Shown: piece by piece, positions 15,246 through 23,973 of the stretch | Layout: the number at the start of each line of letters is the position of its first letter | How positions within the stretch are numbered: position 1 is the first letter of the stretch | DNA from: Congzhengia sp045576635 | Lineage (GTDB): Bacteria; Bacillota; Clostridia; UBA1381; UBA9506 | DNA: 64,000 nt | NCBI GenBank assembly: GCA_045576635.1 | Contig: JAZNGT010000028.1 | Span: 1 to 64,000 of the forward strand | Direction of reading: 5' to 3' | Notes under the pieces: generated by a model | What the model saw: the letters and a program-made list of their open reading frames with translations, nothing else | Told to the model about the DNA's origin: nothing | Databases searched by the model: none | Made by a program: the position numbers and the translations under genes

Positions 15246-17015
15246 ATGACAAACAACAAAACCGTGTTAAACTGGCTCGAAGAAATGAAAGCCTTGACAA
15301 CACCCGACACAATCGTATGGATTGACGGTTCGGAAGAACAACTCGAAGCATTAAGAGAAGAAGCCGTTGCAACCGGAGAAATGATTAAACTCAATCAGGA
15401 AAAACTTCCCGGATGTTACTATCATAGAACAGCAGAAAATGACGTTGCCCGCGTTGAAGACAGAACGTTTATCTGCACACCTACAAAAGAAGAAGCAGGC
15501 CCCGTTAATAACTGGATGGAGCCTTCTGAAATGTATGCAAAATTAAATGCACTTTACAAAGGCTCAATGAAAGGCAGAACCATGTACATCATCCCGTATT
15601 CTATGGGACCGGTTGGTTCGCCGTTCTCTAAAATCGGTATTGAACTTACCGACAGTATCTATGTTGTACTCAACATGGCAATCATGACAAGAATCGGTAA
15701 ATCCGTTATTGACGCGCTTGGCGACAGCGACGATTTCGTAAGATGCTTACATGCGAAAAAAGATGTAAATCCTGATGAAAGATACATCGTTCACTTCCCG
15801 CAGGATAACACCATTATGTCTGTTAACTCTGCATACGGCGGTAACGTACTTTTAGGTAAAAAGTGCTTCGCACTCCGTATTGCTTCCTACCAGGGTATGA
15901 AAGAAGGCTGGATGGCTGAACATATGCTTATCTTGGGCCTCGAAAATCCCAAGGGTGAAGTAAAATATATTGCAGCAGCATTCCCGTCTGCATGTGGTAA
16001 AACAAACCTTGCAATGCTTATTCCGCCCGAATACTTAAAAGAAAAGGGCTACAAAGTTTGGACCGTTGGTGACGATATTGCTTGGCTCAGAATCGGCAAA
16101 GACGGAAGACTTTATGCAATCAACCCCGAAGCAGGTTTCTTTGGCGTTGCACCTGGAACAAGCGTGAAAACAAACTTCAACGCTCTTGAATCCACAAAGA
16201 AAAATACAATCTTTACAAACGTTGCAATCAATAACGACGATATGACAGTTTGGTGGGAAGGCTTGGACAAGAATCCTCCCGAAAACTGCACAGAATGGAC
16301 AGGAAAACAGGTAAACGGCAAAACATACGAAGGCAAACTTGCACATCCGAACTCAAGATTTACAGCGCCTGCAATTAACTGCCCCTGCATTTCGAGTGAA
16401 TTTGAAAATCCGGAAGGCGTGCCGATTTCTGCTATCGTGTTTGGCGGAAGACGTGCAAAAACCGCTCCCCTTGTATATCAGGCAAGAGACTGGAATCACG
16501 GTGTATTCGTTGGTGCTACCATGGCATCTGAAACAACAGCAGCCGCTGCCGGTGCAGTAGGTGTTGTAAGACGCGACCCCATGGCGATGAAGCCGTTCGT
16601 TGGTTATAACATGGCTGATTACTTTGCACACTGGATTGAAATGGGCGAAAAAATGGATGCTGATAAAGCACCGAAAATCTTCCACGTTAACTGGTTCAGA
16701 CAGGACGAAGAAGGCAACTTCATGTGGCCGGGATTTGGTGACAACATGCGCGTTCTTCTCTGGATTTTAGACAGATGCGAAGGTAAAAAGGATGCAAATG
16801 ACAGTGCAATCGGCTTCCTCCCAAATAAAGAAGACATTGATGTTACCGATTTAGACATTGATGAAAAAACACTTACCGAACTCTTAACCGTAGAAAAAGA
16901 TGTATGGCTTGAAGATGTTAAAAATCAGGAAGAATACTTTGCACAGTTTGGCGACAGATTACCGAAAGAAATCAAAGAAGAACTTGAAACTTTAAAGGCA
17001 AATCTTTCAAAATAA
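15246..17015 (+). CDS. pckG: Phosphoenolpyruvate carboxykinase (GTP)
   Basis: A 589-residue GTP-dependent PEPCK. The nucleotide loop FPSACGKTNLAM is at F246-M257 with the family's reactive cysteine (C250) and lysine K252; the metal-site segment VGDDIAWLR and the guanine-side C-terminal region NWFRQDEEGNFMWPGFGDNMR are intact. It interconverts oxaloacetate and PEP; in fermentative Clostridia it may act in the CO2-fixing direction. ATG 15246 follows AAAGGAGAAC; the longer frame from 15141 runs through the leader, where a TATAAT (15144-15149) marks a likely promoter. A hairpin follows at 17032. Confidence 0.96.
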   Translation: MTNNKTVLNWLEEMKALTTPDTIVWIDGSEEQLEALREEAVATGEMIKLNQEKLPGCYYHRTAENDVARVEDRTFICTPTKEEAGPVNNWMEPSEMYAKLNALYKGSMKGRTMYIIPYSMGPVGSPFSKIGIELTDSIYVVLNMAIMTRIGKSVIDALGDSDDFVRCLHAKKDVNPDERYIVHFPQDNTIMSVNSAYGGNVLLGKKCFALRIASYQGMKEGWMAEHMLILGLENPKGEVKYIAAAFPSACGKTNLAMLIPPEYLKEKGYKVWTVGDDIAWLRIGKDGRLYAINPEAGFFGVAPGTSVKTNFNALESTKKNTIFTNVAINNDDMTVWWEGLDKNPPENCTEWTGKQVNGKTYEGKLAHPNSRFTAPAINCPCISSEFENPEGVPISAIVFGGRRAKTAPLVYQARDWNHGVFVGATMASETTAAAAGAVGVVRRDPMAMKPFVGYNMADYFAHWIEMGEKMDADKAPKIFHVNWFRQDEEGNFMWPGFGDNMRVLLWILDRCEGKKDANDSAIGFLPNKEDIDVTDLDIDEKTLTELLTVEKDVWLEDVKNQEEYFAQFGDRLPKEIKEELETLKANLSK

Positions 17016-17031
17016 TTTTGTTTTAAAAAAG

Positions 17032-17057
17032 GAGCCGCAGCATACGTGCTGCGGCTC
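17032..17057. terminator. GC-rich hairpin after pckG
   Basis: A 10-bp stem GAGCCGCAGC/GCTGCGGCTC. The T-run is good only on the minus strand; on the plus strand it is followed by TATATTC, so termination of pckG here would be weak. Confidence 0.5.
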
Positions 17058-17080
17058 TATATTCATTGGAGTTGAAGCAA

Positions 17081-17872
17081 ATGCCCGAAAAAATTGTAGA
17101 CATCCACGCACACGCGTTTGATGATAAAATTGCAGAAAAAGCAACGCTTAATTTAAAAGACTATTATCATATTCCACCCGTATCTGACGGAAGATTGGAC
17201 TATCTTACCGAAAGTGCCAAAAGAAATAAGGTGGACAAACTGGTTGTCTGCGCAACTGCAACAAAACCTACACAAGTTCAAATGATCAACGACTATATTT
17301 CCCGTTTGGGTTCAGAACATATTTTAGGATTCGGAACACTTCATCCGGATTTTGAAACCATAGATGAAGAATTGGTCCGGATGAAAAAATTGGGGCTTTG
17401 TGGCATTAAGTTTCATCCCATATTTCAGGGATTTAAAATTGATGACGAAAAGGCACTTAAAATGTACGAAAAAATTGGTGATAAGTTTCCGATTTTAATC
17501 CATGTGGGAGACAAAAACGTTGACCACGCGCGCCCGAAACGACTTCTAAATGTTATGAAAGAACTTCCAAATGTAACTTTTATTGCCGCGCACCTTGGCG
17601 GTTTTTCTGAATGGGAAGAAGCAAAACAATATTTAATTGGTAAAAATCTTTATATTGATACATCAAGTTCAACACGCTTTTTGCCGCCGAAAGAGGCGAA
17701 AGCGCTCATCCGCGCGCACGGCGTGGATAAGGTACTGTTTGGTACGGACTATCCGCTTTCAGACCACGCATTTGAATATGCGTGCCTTAAAAAACTTCGA
17801 TTAAAAAAGGAAGAATACGAAAAAATTTATTGGCAAAATGCGTATCGGCTTTTAAATTTACATAACGATTAA
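17081..17872 (+). CDS. Amidohydrolase family protein (Amidohydro_2 type)
   Basis: This 263-residue TIM-barrel hydrolase shows the metal-binding DIHAHAFDD at the N-terminus, a central IKFHPIF strand, HVGDK, AAHLGG and the catalytic GTDYPLSD near the C-terminus. These are hallmarks of the amidohydrolase-2 family, which includes decarboxylases and lactone or imide hydrolases; the substrate cannot be inferred. ATG 17081 has TTGGAG at 9-base spacing, preferred over TTG 17066. It is 65 bases after pckG, with a hairpin between, and may be read partly from that transcript. Confidence 0.85.
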   Translation: MPEKIVDIHAHAFDDKIAEKATLNLKDYYHIPPVSDGRLDYLTESAKRNKVDKLVVCATATKPTQVQMINDYISRLGSEHILGFGTLHPDFETIDEELVRMKKLGLCGIKFHPIFQGFKIDDEKALKMYEKIGDKFPILIHVGDKNVDHARPKRLLNVMKELPNVTFIAAHLGGFSEWEEAKQYLIGKNLYIDTSSSTRFLPPKEAKALIRAHGVDKVLFGTDYPLSDHAFEYACLKKLRLKKEEYEKIYWQNAYRLLNLHND

Positions 17873-17986
17873 AAAATAGTAAAACTGTTAAAATGTCTCG
17901 GGGATAGATTCACTTTACATGCAAAAATTAAACATAAGAGGATATCAAAACGGTATTTTCAAATTTTAATTTTGGAGGTGTAATAT

Positions 17987-19219
17987 GTGAAGACTATTTG
18001 GCGAGTATGTTTAACAGTTTTTTTATTTTTACTTGTTTCGTATCCGTATGCGGCGTATGCAGAAACCTTAATTGCAAACGATTTTACAAAACAGACACCG
18101 CAGGATACAACGCTTTCTTTTTCAAAAGAAGATTTTACTCAAAATGCAAATCCGCCCGCAGGCAAAAGCCTTGTTTCTGTTCGGTTTGATCAGGTGACTA
18201 ACGAGAAAGCAGGCAATCTTAAACTAGGCGGAAATACGGTTAAAAAGGGCAATACAATCGCGGTAAATGATTTAAACCGCTTAACCTTTGTTCCCAATGC
18301 AGGGTATCGCGGGGAGGCAATTTTCACGTGGACAGCAAACTATGGTGGTGCATCATCACCTTTTCCCGGTGCGGTTGTGATTACCGTGGGATCAGGTCAA
18401 GGTACACCATCTGTTATTTTTGAAGAGGAGAAAGATTCTTTAAAAGAACCTGAACAGCAAAAAACGGAAGAAAAAGTTCCTCCCAAAAAAGAAACGTCTG
18501 TAAAAGAAGAGACAAAAAAAGATAGTAACTCTGAAAAGAAAGAAGACAAAACAAAAGTAGAAACACCAAAAAGCGAAACACCAAAGGCAACACAAAACGA
18601 ATTAAAGCCTTTGCGGTATGAAGATATGTTAAATCACTGGGGTGCGTATTCTGCCGGCATGCTTGCATCGAGGGGTTACATTATAGGCGAAGATTACGGA
18701 AACCGGTTTTATTTTCATCCGGACGAAATTATAACAAGACTGGATTTTGTGCTGATGGTAAATGCCATTTTTGGTGTGTCGCCGAAAGACAGTTTAAACG
18801 GAAACCCATTTTCCGATAAAAATGTGCCGTCTTATGTAATGCGCGTAGGAATCGCGGCGCATGAGTACGATATCATAGAGGGTGCAAAAGGAAAAGACGG
18901 AAAACTTTATTTTCGCCCGAATGAACCGATTACGCGTGCTGAGGCGATTACCATTTTAGACTACGCGTTAAGACTTGACAGTTATGGCGTAAACGAGGCA
19001 GAATTTAAAGATGTCAATCAAATTCCTGCATGGGCAATGCAGTCTGTCCGCAATTTAGAGGCGTACGGCATTATTCAGGGATATGAGGATGGGACCATAA
19101 GACCCAATTCAAATATCACGCGTGCGCAGGCAGCAGAAATGGTATGGCAGGTGCTTAAATTCTTAGATGTAAAGAGAAATACAAACGCAGTATTTCAAAC
19201 AATCATTTTAGGGGATTAA
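17987..19219 (+). CDS. Secreted S-layer-homology (SLH) domain protein
   Basis: The 410-residue product has a signal peptide (residues 1-25, cleavage near AYA-ET). A beta-rich cadherin/Ig-like domain (about 27-130) has the pattern seen in Ig-like repeat proteins. A low-complexity Lys/Glu/Thr linker (about 140-205) follows, then three SLH repeats (about 210-400) with DMLNHWGAYSAGMLASRG, FSDKNVPSYV and DVNQIPAWAMQSVRNL. SLH domains bind pyruvylated wall polymers and anchor proteins to the cell surface. The start is GTG 17987 after GGAGGTG; an overlapping ATG at 17985 is followed at once by TGA. The ligand of the N-terminal domain is unknown. Confidence 0.9.
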   Translation: MKTIWRVCLTVFLFLLVSYPYAAYAETLIANDFTKQTPQDTTLSFSKEDFTQNANPPAGKSLVSVRFDQVTNEKAGNLKLGGNTVKKGNTIAVNDLNRLTFVPNAGYRGEAIFTWTANYGGASSPFPGAVVITVGSGQGTPSVIFEEEKDSLKEPEQQKTEEKVPPKKETSVKEETKKDSNSEKKEDKTKVETPKSETPKATQNELKPLRYEDMLNHWGAYSAGMLASRGYIIGEDYGNRFYFHPDEIITRLDFVLMVNAIFGVSPKDSLNGNPFSDKNVPSYVMRVGIAAHEYDIIEGAKGKDGKLYFRPNEPITRAEAITILDYALRLDSYGVNEAEFKDVNQIPAWAMQSVRNLEAYGIIQGYEDGTIRPNSNITRAQAAEMVWQVLKFLDVKRNTNAVFQTIILGD

Positions 19220-19255
19220 AAAATGTGGTTGCCTTTGGCAACCACATTTTTTAGA
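19220..19255 (+). terminator. Terminator of the SLH gene
   Basis: AAAATGTGGTTGCC at 19220-19233 pairs with 19237-19250 around TTT, with a T-run following. Confidence 0.9.
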
Positions 19256-19342
19256 AAAAGGGGGACGGCATCATCTAGATGCCAATGTATTTTGTGAGGT
19301 CATTATCAGTATGCTCACAAATTACCGAATTTATACATTTTT

Positions 19343-21265
19343 TTATTCTATAATAATTTCTTCTGAATCCACTGCATCTTCTAACTCTAAAAGCTGGGAT
19401 GCAATTTGACTTTCTGTTAAAATCTGTTCAAAACCGGTGCCGTCTGCTTTTACTCTGCACATACCCTGCGCGCCAAGATACATAATCACTTCGTCGCCTG
19501 CTACGTTAAAAATTTGCAGTTCGCCGGCAACCAAACGCTCAATTTTTCCGGTTTCAAAGTCTAATTTGTAAAGGGACTGCGTAGCATCTGTATCTGACTC
19601 GCCCGAAAGGGAAGCAAGATATTCGTTGCGATCAAGGGCCATGAAGAAGAGCGCATTTTCGTTTGCATTCATATATGTTGTCATATAAGAATCGTTAATT
19701 GTTACAGTTTCGCCGGTTGTAAGATTTTTCTTAACAATCGAGTAATCTAAATCGGGAGCGCCTGAGATTTCCTGATCTTTTTTATCGTCATTATACATTT
19801 TTGCAAAATACAAATCGTCCTCGTGAATTAAGAAAGTTGCAACGGGAACATCCACTTCAACTTTTATATCTTTTCCGTTTAAGTCCATAGAGTGAAGATT
19901 GTAACCCGTCCACTTGTCTTCTGTTTGTGTCAGATAGTAAATGCGGTTTCCGTAGATTGCAAGTGTGTTTAAGTTTACGTCACTCACAAGTTCTGATTTT
20001 TTCGTTTCTGCATCCATTTTGTAAAGATGAGAATATGTTGCAATCTGTCCTTGTGCCGCTAAAATTGCGCACTGTTCTTCGGAAAGATTGCCGGGGTTGT
20101 CATAATCTGTTTTGGTGTAATAAATGGCATTTCCGATTACAGAAAGATGCGACACGCCATGGTCAATCACTGACTCAATATTCTGACCGTCTTTTGAAAT
20201 GCGTTTTACATAACCGTTTTCAACGTCAATAAAATAAATCCAGTCGCTTGTAACATTTAAAGAGCCGCCTGCTGCATCGGTAAGTGTTGCCGTTTCTTTC
20301 GTTTCTTTATTTTCTTTAATTAAGTGGAACGAATACGTTGTGTTGTCCAGTGTAAGATAATAAAGGTTTTCTTCGTCTTCTGCGACCAAACCGCTCTGGA
20401 ACATTAAGTTTTCAGGGGTGTTACCCTGCACATATTTTGTAACTTCACCGATTTTGCTGCTGCCTGTTTTTGCGAAAAGTTCATACGCTTTTAAGTAGTT
20501 ACCGTTTTCTACCGCTTTGTCAGCAATTACATTAAGCACTGTGCGGTATGTAAAAAGACCTGCAACAAAAAGTATAGCCAAAACAATAACAGAAATTACA
20601 GAAATGGTAATCGCCTTTTTTGTTTTTTGCTTTTTGTGCTCTTTTTCGAGTTTGAGGCGCGCTTCTTCTTCCTGCATGCGTTTTTCTTCCTCTTCGTGTT
20701 CTTGTTCCAATGCACAATTTACAGTTTCGCGAGATGAAAAACGTCTTAAAACGTCTTCCTTTTCACTAAAACAGCGGACACACTGGGGAGCATCTACAAA
20801 ATTCGGTCTTCCGCAAACACAGGTCCAGTGGTCTTCGTGTTCTGATGCAAAGCATACAGCCTGTGGAACAAAATGTCGCAAAAGAATAGCATCATCAATT
20901 GACGCTATGGCATCATCCGTTTCGATGATGTTTTCTTCATTTGGTTCATACACAGAATCATCTAAAAACGTAACTTTATCTACTGCAACAAAAAAGTGTT
21001 TTGCGTGTTCCATGCCGACGAGGGATACCGCCTTGTTTTCCGCAAAATACGTTTTTGGCTGTGCAGAAAGGCCCTGTAATGAAACCTCCATCTGATCGAG
21101 CTCGTCGCCGTTTGCACTGTATGCCAAGACGCGAAACTCCATGGAAGAAATCGTCTTTTCACTCAAATTGAACAGTTTGAGCAAAAGATAAGGTTCGTTT
21201 GTTTCTGTATTTGTTTTTATAATCGTCCCCTGATTTTCAACGGGACACGACAAATCGATGCGCAT
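19343..21265 (-). CDS. Zinc-ribbon membrane protein with DUF5050-like propeller
   Basis: The 640-residue protein has a beta-rich N-terminal domain (1-135), a zinc ribbon with C149, C151, C162 and C165, and a charged coiled coil rich in Glu, Lys and Arg (about 180-210). One transmembrane helix follows (about 212-236), and a C-terminal domain with repeated D-x-I/L-Y-F/Y motifs (WIYFIDVENGYVKRIS, AIYYTK, RIYYLTQ, DLYFAKMYN, LFFMALD) of the DUF5050/beta-propeller type. Such repeats usually bind ligands or proteins outside the membrane. ATG 21265 has GGAGGT six bases upstream. It is monocistronic and divergent from rpmH. No specific function is known. Confidence 0.8.
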   Translation of the reverse strand: MRIDLSCPVENQGTIIKTNTETNEPYLLLKLFNLSEKTISSMEFRVLAYSANGDELDQMEVSLQGLSAQPKTYFAENKAVSLVGMEHAKHFFVAVDKVTFLDDSVYEPNEENIIETDDAIASIDDAILLRHFVPQAVCFASEHEDHWTCVCGRPNFVDAPQCVRCFSEKEDVLRRFSSRETVNCALEQEHEEEEKRMQEEEARLKLEKEHKKQKTKKAITISVISVIVLAILFVAGLFTYRTVLNVIADKAVENGNYLKAYELFAKTGSSKIGEVTKYVQGNTPENLMFQSGLVAEDEENLYYLTLDNTTYSFHLIKENKETKETATLTDAAGGSLNVTSDWIYFIDVENGYVKRISKDGQNIESVIDHGVSHLSVIGNAIYYTKTDYDNPGNLSEEQCAILAAQGQIATYSHLYKMDAETKKSELVSDVNLNTLAIYGNRIYYLTQTEDKWTGYNLHSMDLNGKDIKVEVDVPVATFLIHEDDLYFAKMYNDDKKDQEISGAPDLDYSIVKKNLTTGETVTINDSYMTTYMNANENALFFMALDRNEYLASLSGESDTDATQSLYKLDFETGKIERLVAGELQIFNVAGDEVIMYLGAQGMCRVKADGTGFEQILTESQIASQLLELEDAVDSEEIIIE

Positions 21266-21431
21266 AAAAGTACCTCCAAACATAAATTAACCCTACAAGG
21301 TTTTGCTTTGTTTTTTATTATATCATATTATAAAAACACAGCACAAGTCTTTTCTAAAAATTTTACGGTTTATTCACATAAATCTATGATTTTGTTTTGC
21401 ATAATATTTCTGTGAAATTATGAAAAAGGTA

Positions 21432-21460
21432 TTGACATTTAAAAATTAATTATGTATAAT
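21432..21460 (+). promoter_or_regulatory. Consensus sigma-A promoter of the rpmH cluster
   Basis: TTGACA at 21432-21437, 17-base spacer, TATAAT at 21455-21460: a full match to consensus, as expected for a ribosomal protein gene. Confidence 0.92.
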
Positions 21461-21521
21461 GTTTAAGGATACACAGAAATTTGTGGTGTGCTGTGACAGT
21501 TATTTACAGGAGGTGTGGCAC

Positions 21522-21656
21522 TTGCTCAGAACATATCAGCCAAACAGGCGCAAAAGAAAAAAAGATCATGGCTTCAGAAACAGAATGAGTTCCCGTTCGG
21601 GTAGAAAGGTTTTAGCCAGAAGAAGACTGAAAGGTAGAAAGGTTTTGTCTGCATAA
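21522..21656 (+). CDS. rpmH: Ribosomal protein bL34
   Basis: A 44-residue basic protein, the normal L34 length. It contains TYQPNRRKRKKDHGFRNRM and the GRKVLARRRLKGRK tail. The start is TTG 21522 with AGGAGGTG eight bases upstream; the longer frame from 21459 is in the untranslated leader. It sits at the head of rpmH-rnpA-yidD-yidC-jag. Upstream is not dnaA but a divergent membrane protein gene. Confidence 0.97.
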   Translation: MLRTYQPNRRKRKKDHGFRNRMSSRSGRKVLARRRLKGRKVLSA

Positions 21657-21725
21657 CCTTAGTTTATGAACATTTGGTCGCTGAGGGCTTCCTTCAGCGA
21701 CTTTATTCATAGTTTTGGAAAAATC

Positions 21726-22088
21726 ATGAAACATACCATTAGCTTAAACAAAAACGAACAATTTTTGCATGTTTACAAAAAAGGAAAAAGGTCATACCAC
21801 AAATTTTTTACCTTGTATTACGTGCCGAACGGTCTTTCTGTAAACCGTTTGGGGTTTCGTGTTGGAAAAAAACTTGCAAAAGCTGTTAAACGCAATCGTG
21901 TAAGACGTCTTTTAAAAGAAAGTTATCGGTTAAATGAGTACCGGATACAGACCGGTTACGATTTTATTCTGGCAGCAAAAGAGGGAAGCCTCGATGTAAA
22001 CTCTCTAAATGAGGTTACGTTCGTTTTGGACAAACTCTTTTCCCGTGCGGGACTTTATTGTGGCGCATCGAATGGTAAATCGTTATGA
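21726..22088 (+). CDS. rnpA: Ribonuclease P protein component
   Basis: A 120-residue basic protein with the signature RNRVRRLLKESYR and the N-terminal KRSYHKFFTLYY strand. It binds RNase P RNA and helps mature tRNA 5' ends, and presumably tmRNA from this window. ATG 21726 is chosen over 21666 by alignment to the family N-terminus (MKHTISLNKNEQF); its ribosome site is weak (TTTGGA). It lies 69 bases after rpmH and overlaps yidD by four bases. Confidence 0.95.
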   Translation: MKHTISLNKNEQFLHVYKKGKRSYHKFFTLYYVPNGLSVNRLGFRVGKKLAKAVKRNRVRRLLKESYRLNEYRIQTGYDFILAAKEGSLDVNSLNEVTFVLDKLFSRAGLYCGASNGKSL

Positions 22089-22297
22089 AAACAATGTTAA
22101 TTCGGTTTCTTTGTTTTTATCAAAAGCATATTTCACCGATGAAAAAACCTTGTTGCCGTTTTTATCCTTCTTGCTCATCTTATGCCATTGAGGCAATCGA
22201 AAAAAAGGGAGTGTTGCGGGGTGGACTTATGGCAGTGTGGCGCGTTTTGCGTTGCAATCCGTTTTCTAAGGGCGGTTTTGACCCCGTAGAAAAATAA
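22085..22297 (+). CDS. yidD: Membrane protein insertion efficiency factor YidD
   Basis: A 70-residue protein with the full YidD pattern: an amphipathic N-terminus, KKPCCRFYPSCSSYAIEAIEKKG, then GGLMAVWRVLRCNPFSKGGFDPV. It is a membrane-associated helper of YidC insertion. The ATG overlaps the rnpA stop (ATGA), so translation is coupled. Confidence 0.96.
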   Translation: MKTMLIRFLCFYQKHISPMKKPCCRFYPSCSSYAIEAIEKKGVLRGGLMAVWRVLRCNPFSKGGFDPVEK

Positions 22298-22335
22298 TCT
22301 TCTTTCGGTGAAAAAACCATGTAAGGAGGAAAACC

Positions 22336-23223
22336 TTGAACTCAGTTTTTGATATTATCAATGTTCCTCTTGGTTATTTGTTCAAGGGGATTTACTTTGT
22401 AGTCGGAAATTACGGCTGGACAATCGTATTATTTACACTGATTATTAAACTGATTATGTTTCCGCTTACGCTCAAGCAACAGCGTTCGATGAAACAGACA
22501 CAGGCGATTCAGCCAAAACTTGCAAAATTGCAGGAAAAATATCAATATGACAAAGAAAAGTTAAATCAGGAAACCATGAAACTGTATCAGGAATCCGGCG
22601 TAAACCCCATGGGTGGATGCTTACCGCTTTTGATTCAGTTTCCGATTTTGATTGCACTTTATAATATTATCAGAAAGCCCATGAGCTATTTGATGATGCT
22701 TTCAAAAGATTCTATTTTACAAATCTATGAGCGCGTTCATGGTGCTGCTGCAGACTTTGCACGTATCGACCAGATTGACCTTGCAAATAAAATGCGTGAT
22801 GCACTCGATAAGCTTGGTGATTTTGTCGGTGCAAATGACTTAATCAATTTTGACTTTTTTGGGCTTAATCTTTCTGTAGTGCCGTCAATCGCTTATATTT
22901 CTGAACATTTGATTTATGTTCTTATCCCGCTGATTGCCGGTGGTACAACGTACCTTGTTTCTTACGTTTCGAATAAGATGGCAGGCACAGCGCAAAATAA
23001 CAACTCTGCAGCATCGAGCATGAAGGCAATGAACTTTATGTTTCCCTTGATGACGGCCTGGTTTTCTATTTCGCTCCCGGCTGGACTCGGTATTTACTGG
23101 ATTGTGTCGAACTTGTTCCAGATAGCCCAGATGGTGATTATGAATGAGTTTATTACAGTAGATGTTCCGGCGGATACAGATGACAACACCCATTTCAGAG
23201 AACGAAAGAAAAAGAAAAAATAA
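22336..23223 (+). CDS. yidC: Membrane protein insertase YidC/OxaA
   Basis: A 295-residue insertase of the Gram-positive type, without the large periplasmic domain. The core has GWTIVLFTLIIKLIMFPLT, the cytosolic hairpin KQQRSMKQTQAIQPKLAKLQEKY, a GGCLPLLIQFPILIALY helix and a final pair with LPAGLGIYWIVSNLFQIAQ. It is not clearly a lipoprotein at its N-terminus. The start is TTG 22336 after AAGGAGG. A charged Arg/Lys tail (RERKKKKK) is typical. It works with YidD and Sec to insert membrane proteins. Confidence 0.95.
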   Translation: MNSVFDIINVPLGYLFKGIYFVVGNYGWTIVLFTLIIKLIMFPLTLKQQRSMKQTQAIQPKLAKLQEKYQYDKEKLNQETMKLYQESGVNPMGGCLPLLIQFPILIALYNIIRKPMSYLMMLSKDSILQIYERVHGAAADFARIDQIDLANKMRDALDKLGDFVGANDLINFDFFGLNLSVVPSIAYISEHLIYVLIPLIAGGTTYLVSYVSNKMAGTAQNNNSAASSMKAMNFMFPLMTAWFSISLPAGLGIYWIVSNLFQIAQMVIMNEFITVDVPADTDDNTHFRERKKKKK

Positions 23224-23278
23224 GACATTGGATACATTATGCCGGCAGTTTTTGCAGGCAGAAAGGTATGGATTGTAA

Positions 23279-23902
23279 ATGAGTAAATATGTTGAAAAAT
23301 CTGCCAAGACCATTCAGGAAGCGGTCAAGCTTGCCCTGACGGAATTGGGTATAGATAGAGACAGTGCAAAAATTGAAGTAATAGAAGAAGGCAGTCGCGG
23401 ACTCTTTGGCATTGGTGCAAAAGATGCAGTGGTACGCGTTGCGCCCAACATTGATTTAGAGGCCCGTGCAACCGCGTTTTTAGACGATGTGTTTGTTACT
23501 ATGGGACTAAGGGTTGATTTTGATGTCCGTACAGAAGGCAAAATCATGACCATCAATTTAATCGGCGAGAATTTAGGTATTATCATCGGAAAACGTGGCG
23601 ATACGTTAGATGCGCTTGAACATCTTACAAATCTTTGCGTAAACAAAGGTGACGGCGAGTATGTAAAAGTTATTTTAGATGCTGAGAACTATCGCGCAAG
23701 ACGCGAGCAGACGCTTGTTAAACTTGCAAAAAATCTGGCATCATCCGTTACAAGAAATAATCGCAAAATCACATTAGAGCCGATGCATTCGAATGAGCGC
23801 CGTATTATTCATGCGACACTTCAAAACAATCCGAGCGTTGACACTTTCAGTATCGGTGAAGAACCGAATCGTAAGGTTGTTATATCGCCGAAAAAGAAAT
23901 AA
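23279..23902 (+). CDS. jag: RNA-binding protein Jag (KhpB)
   Basis: This 207-residue protein has a Jag-N domain (1-50, KSAKTIQEAVKLALTELG then SRGLFGIGAKDA), a KH domain (about 75-145) with IIGKRGDTLDALEHL, and an R3H domain (about 150-205) with MHSNERRIIHATL. KhpB binds RNA, with partner KhpA not in the window, and affects cell elongation and division. It is 55 bases after yidC, the usual neighbour. Confidence 0.95.
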   Translation: MSKYVEKSAKTIQEAVKLALTELGIDRDSAKIEVIEEGSRGLFGIGAKDAVVRVAPNIDLEARATAFLDDVFVTMGLRVDFDVRTEGKIMTINLIGENLGIIIGKRGDTLDALEHLTNLCVNKGDGEYVKVILDAENYRARREQTLVKLAKNLASSVTRNNRKITLEPMHSNERRIIHATLQNNPSVDTFSIGEEPNRKVVISPKKK

Positions 23903-23973
23903 TATGCTTTTAAAAGGTCTGAGAAACATTCGTGTCTATCAGGCCTTTTTAAACTATACAGGGAGGGTTACAT

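Noticed and set aside
20517..21095. 192-residue plus-strand frame opposite the zinc-ribbon membrane protein
   Set aside because: The minus-strand product has recognisable domains and a good ribosome site; the opposite frame is Ser-rich and unlike any protein.
21284..21521. Replication origin upstream of rpmH
   Set aside because: Only one DnaA-box-like 9-mer is present, with no dnaA gene and no box cluster.
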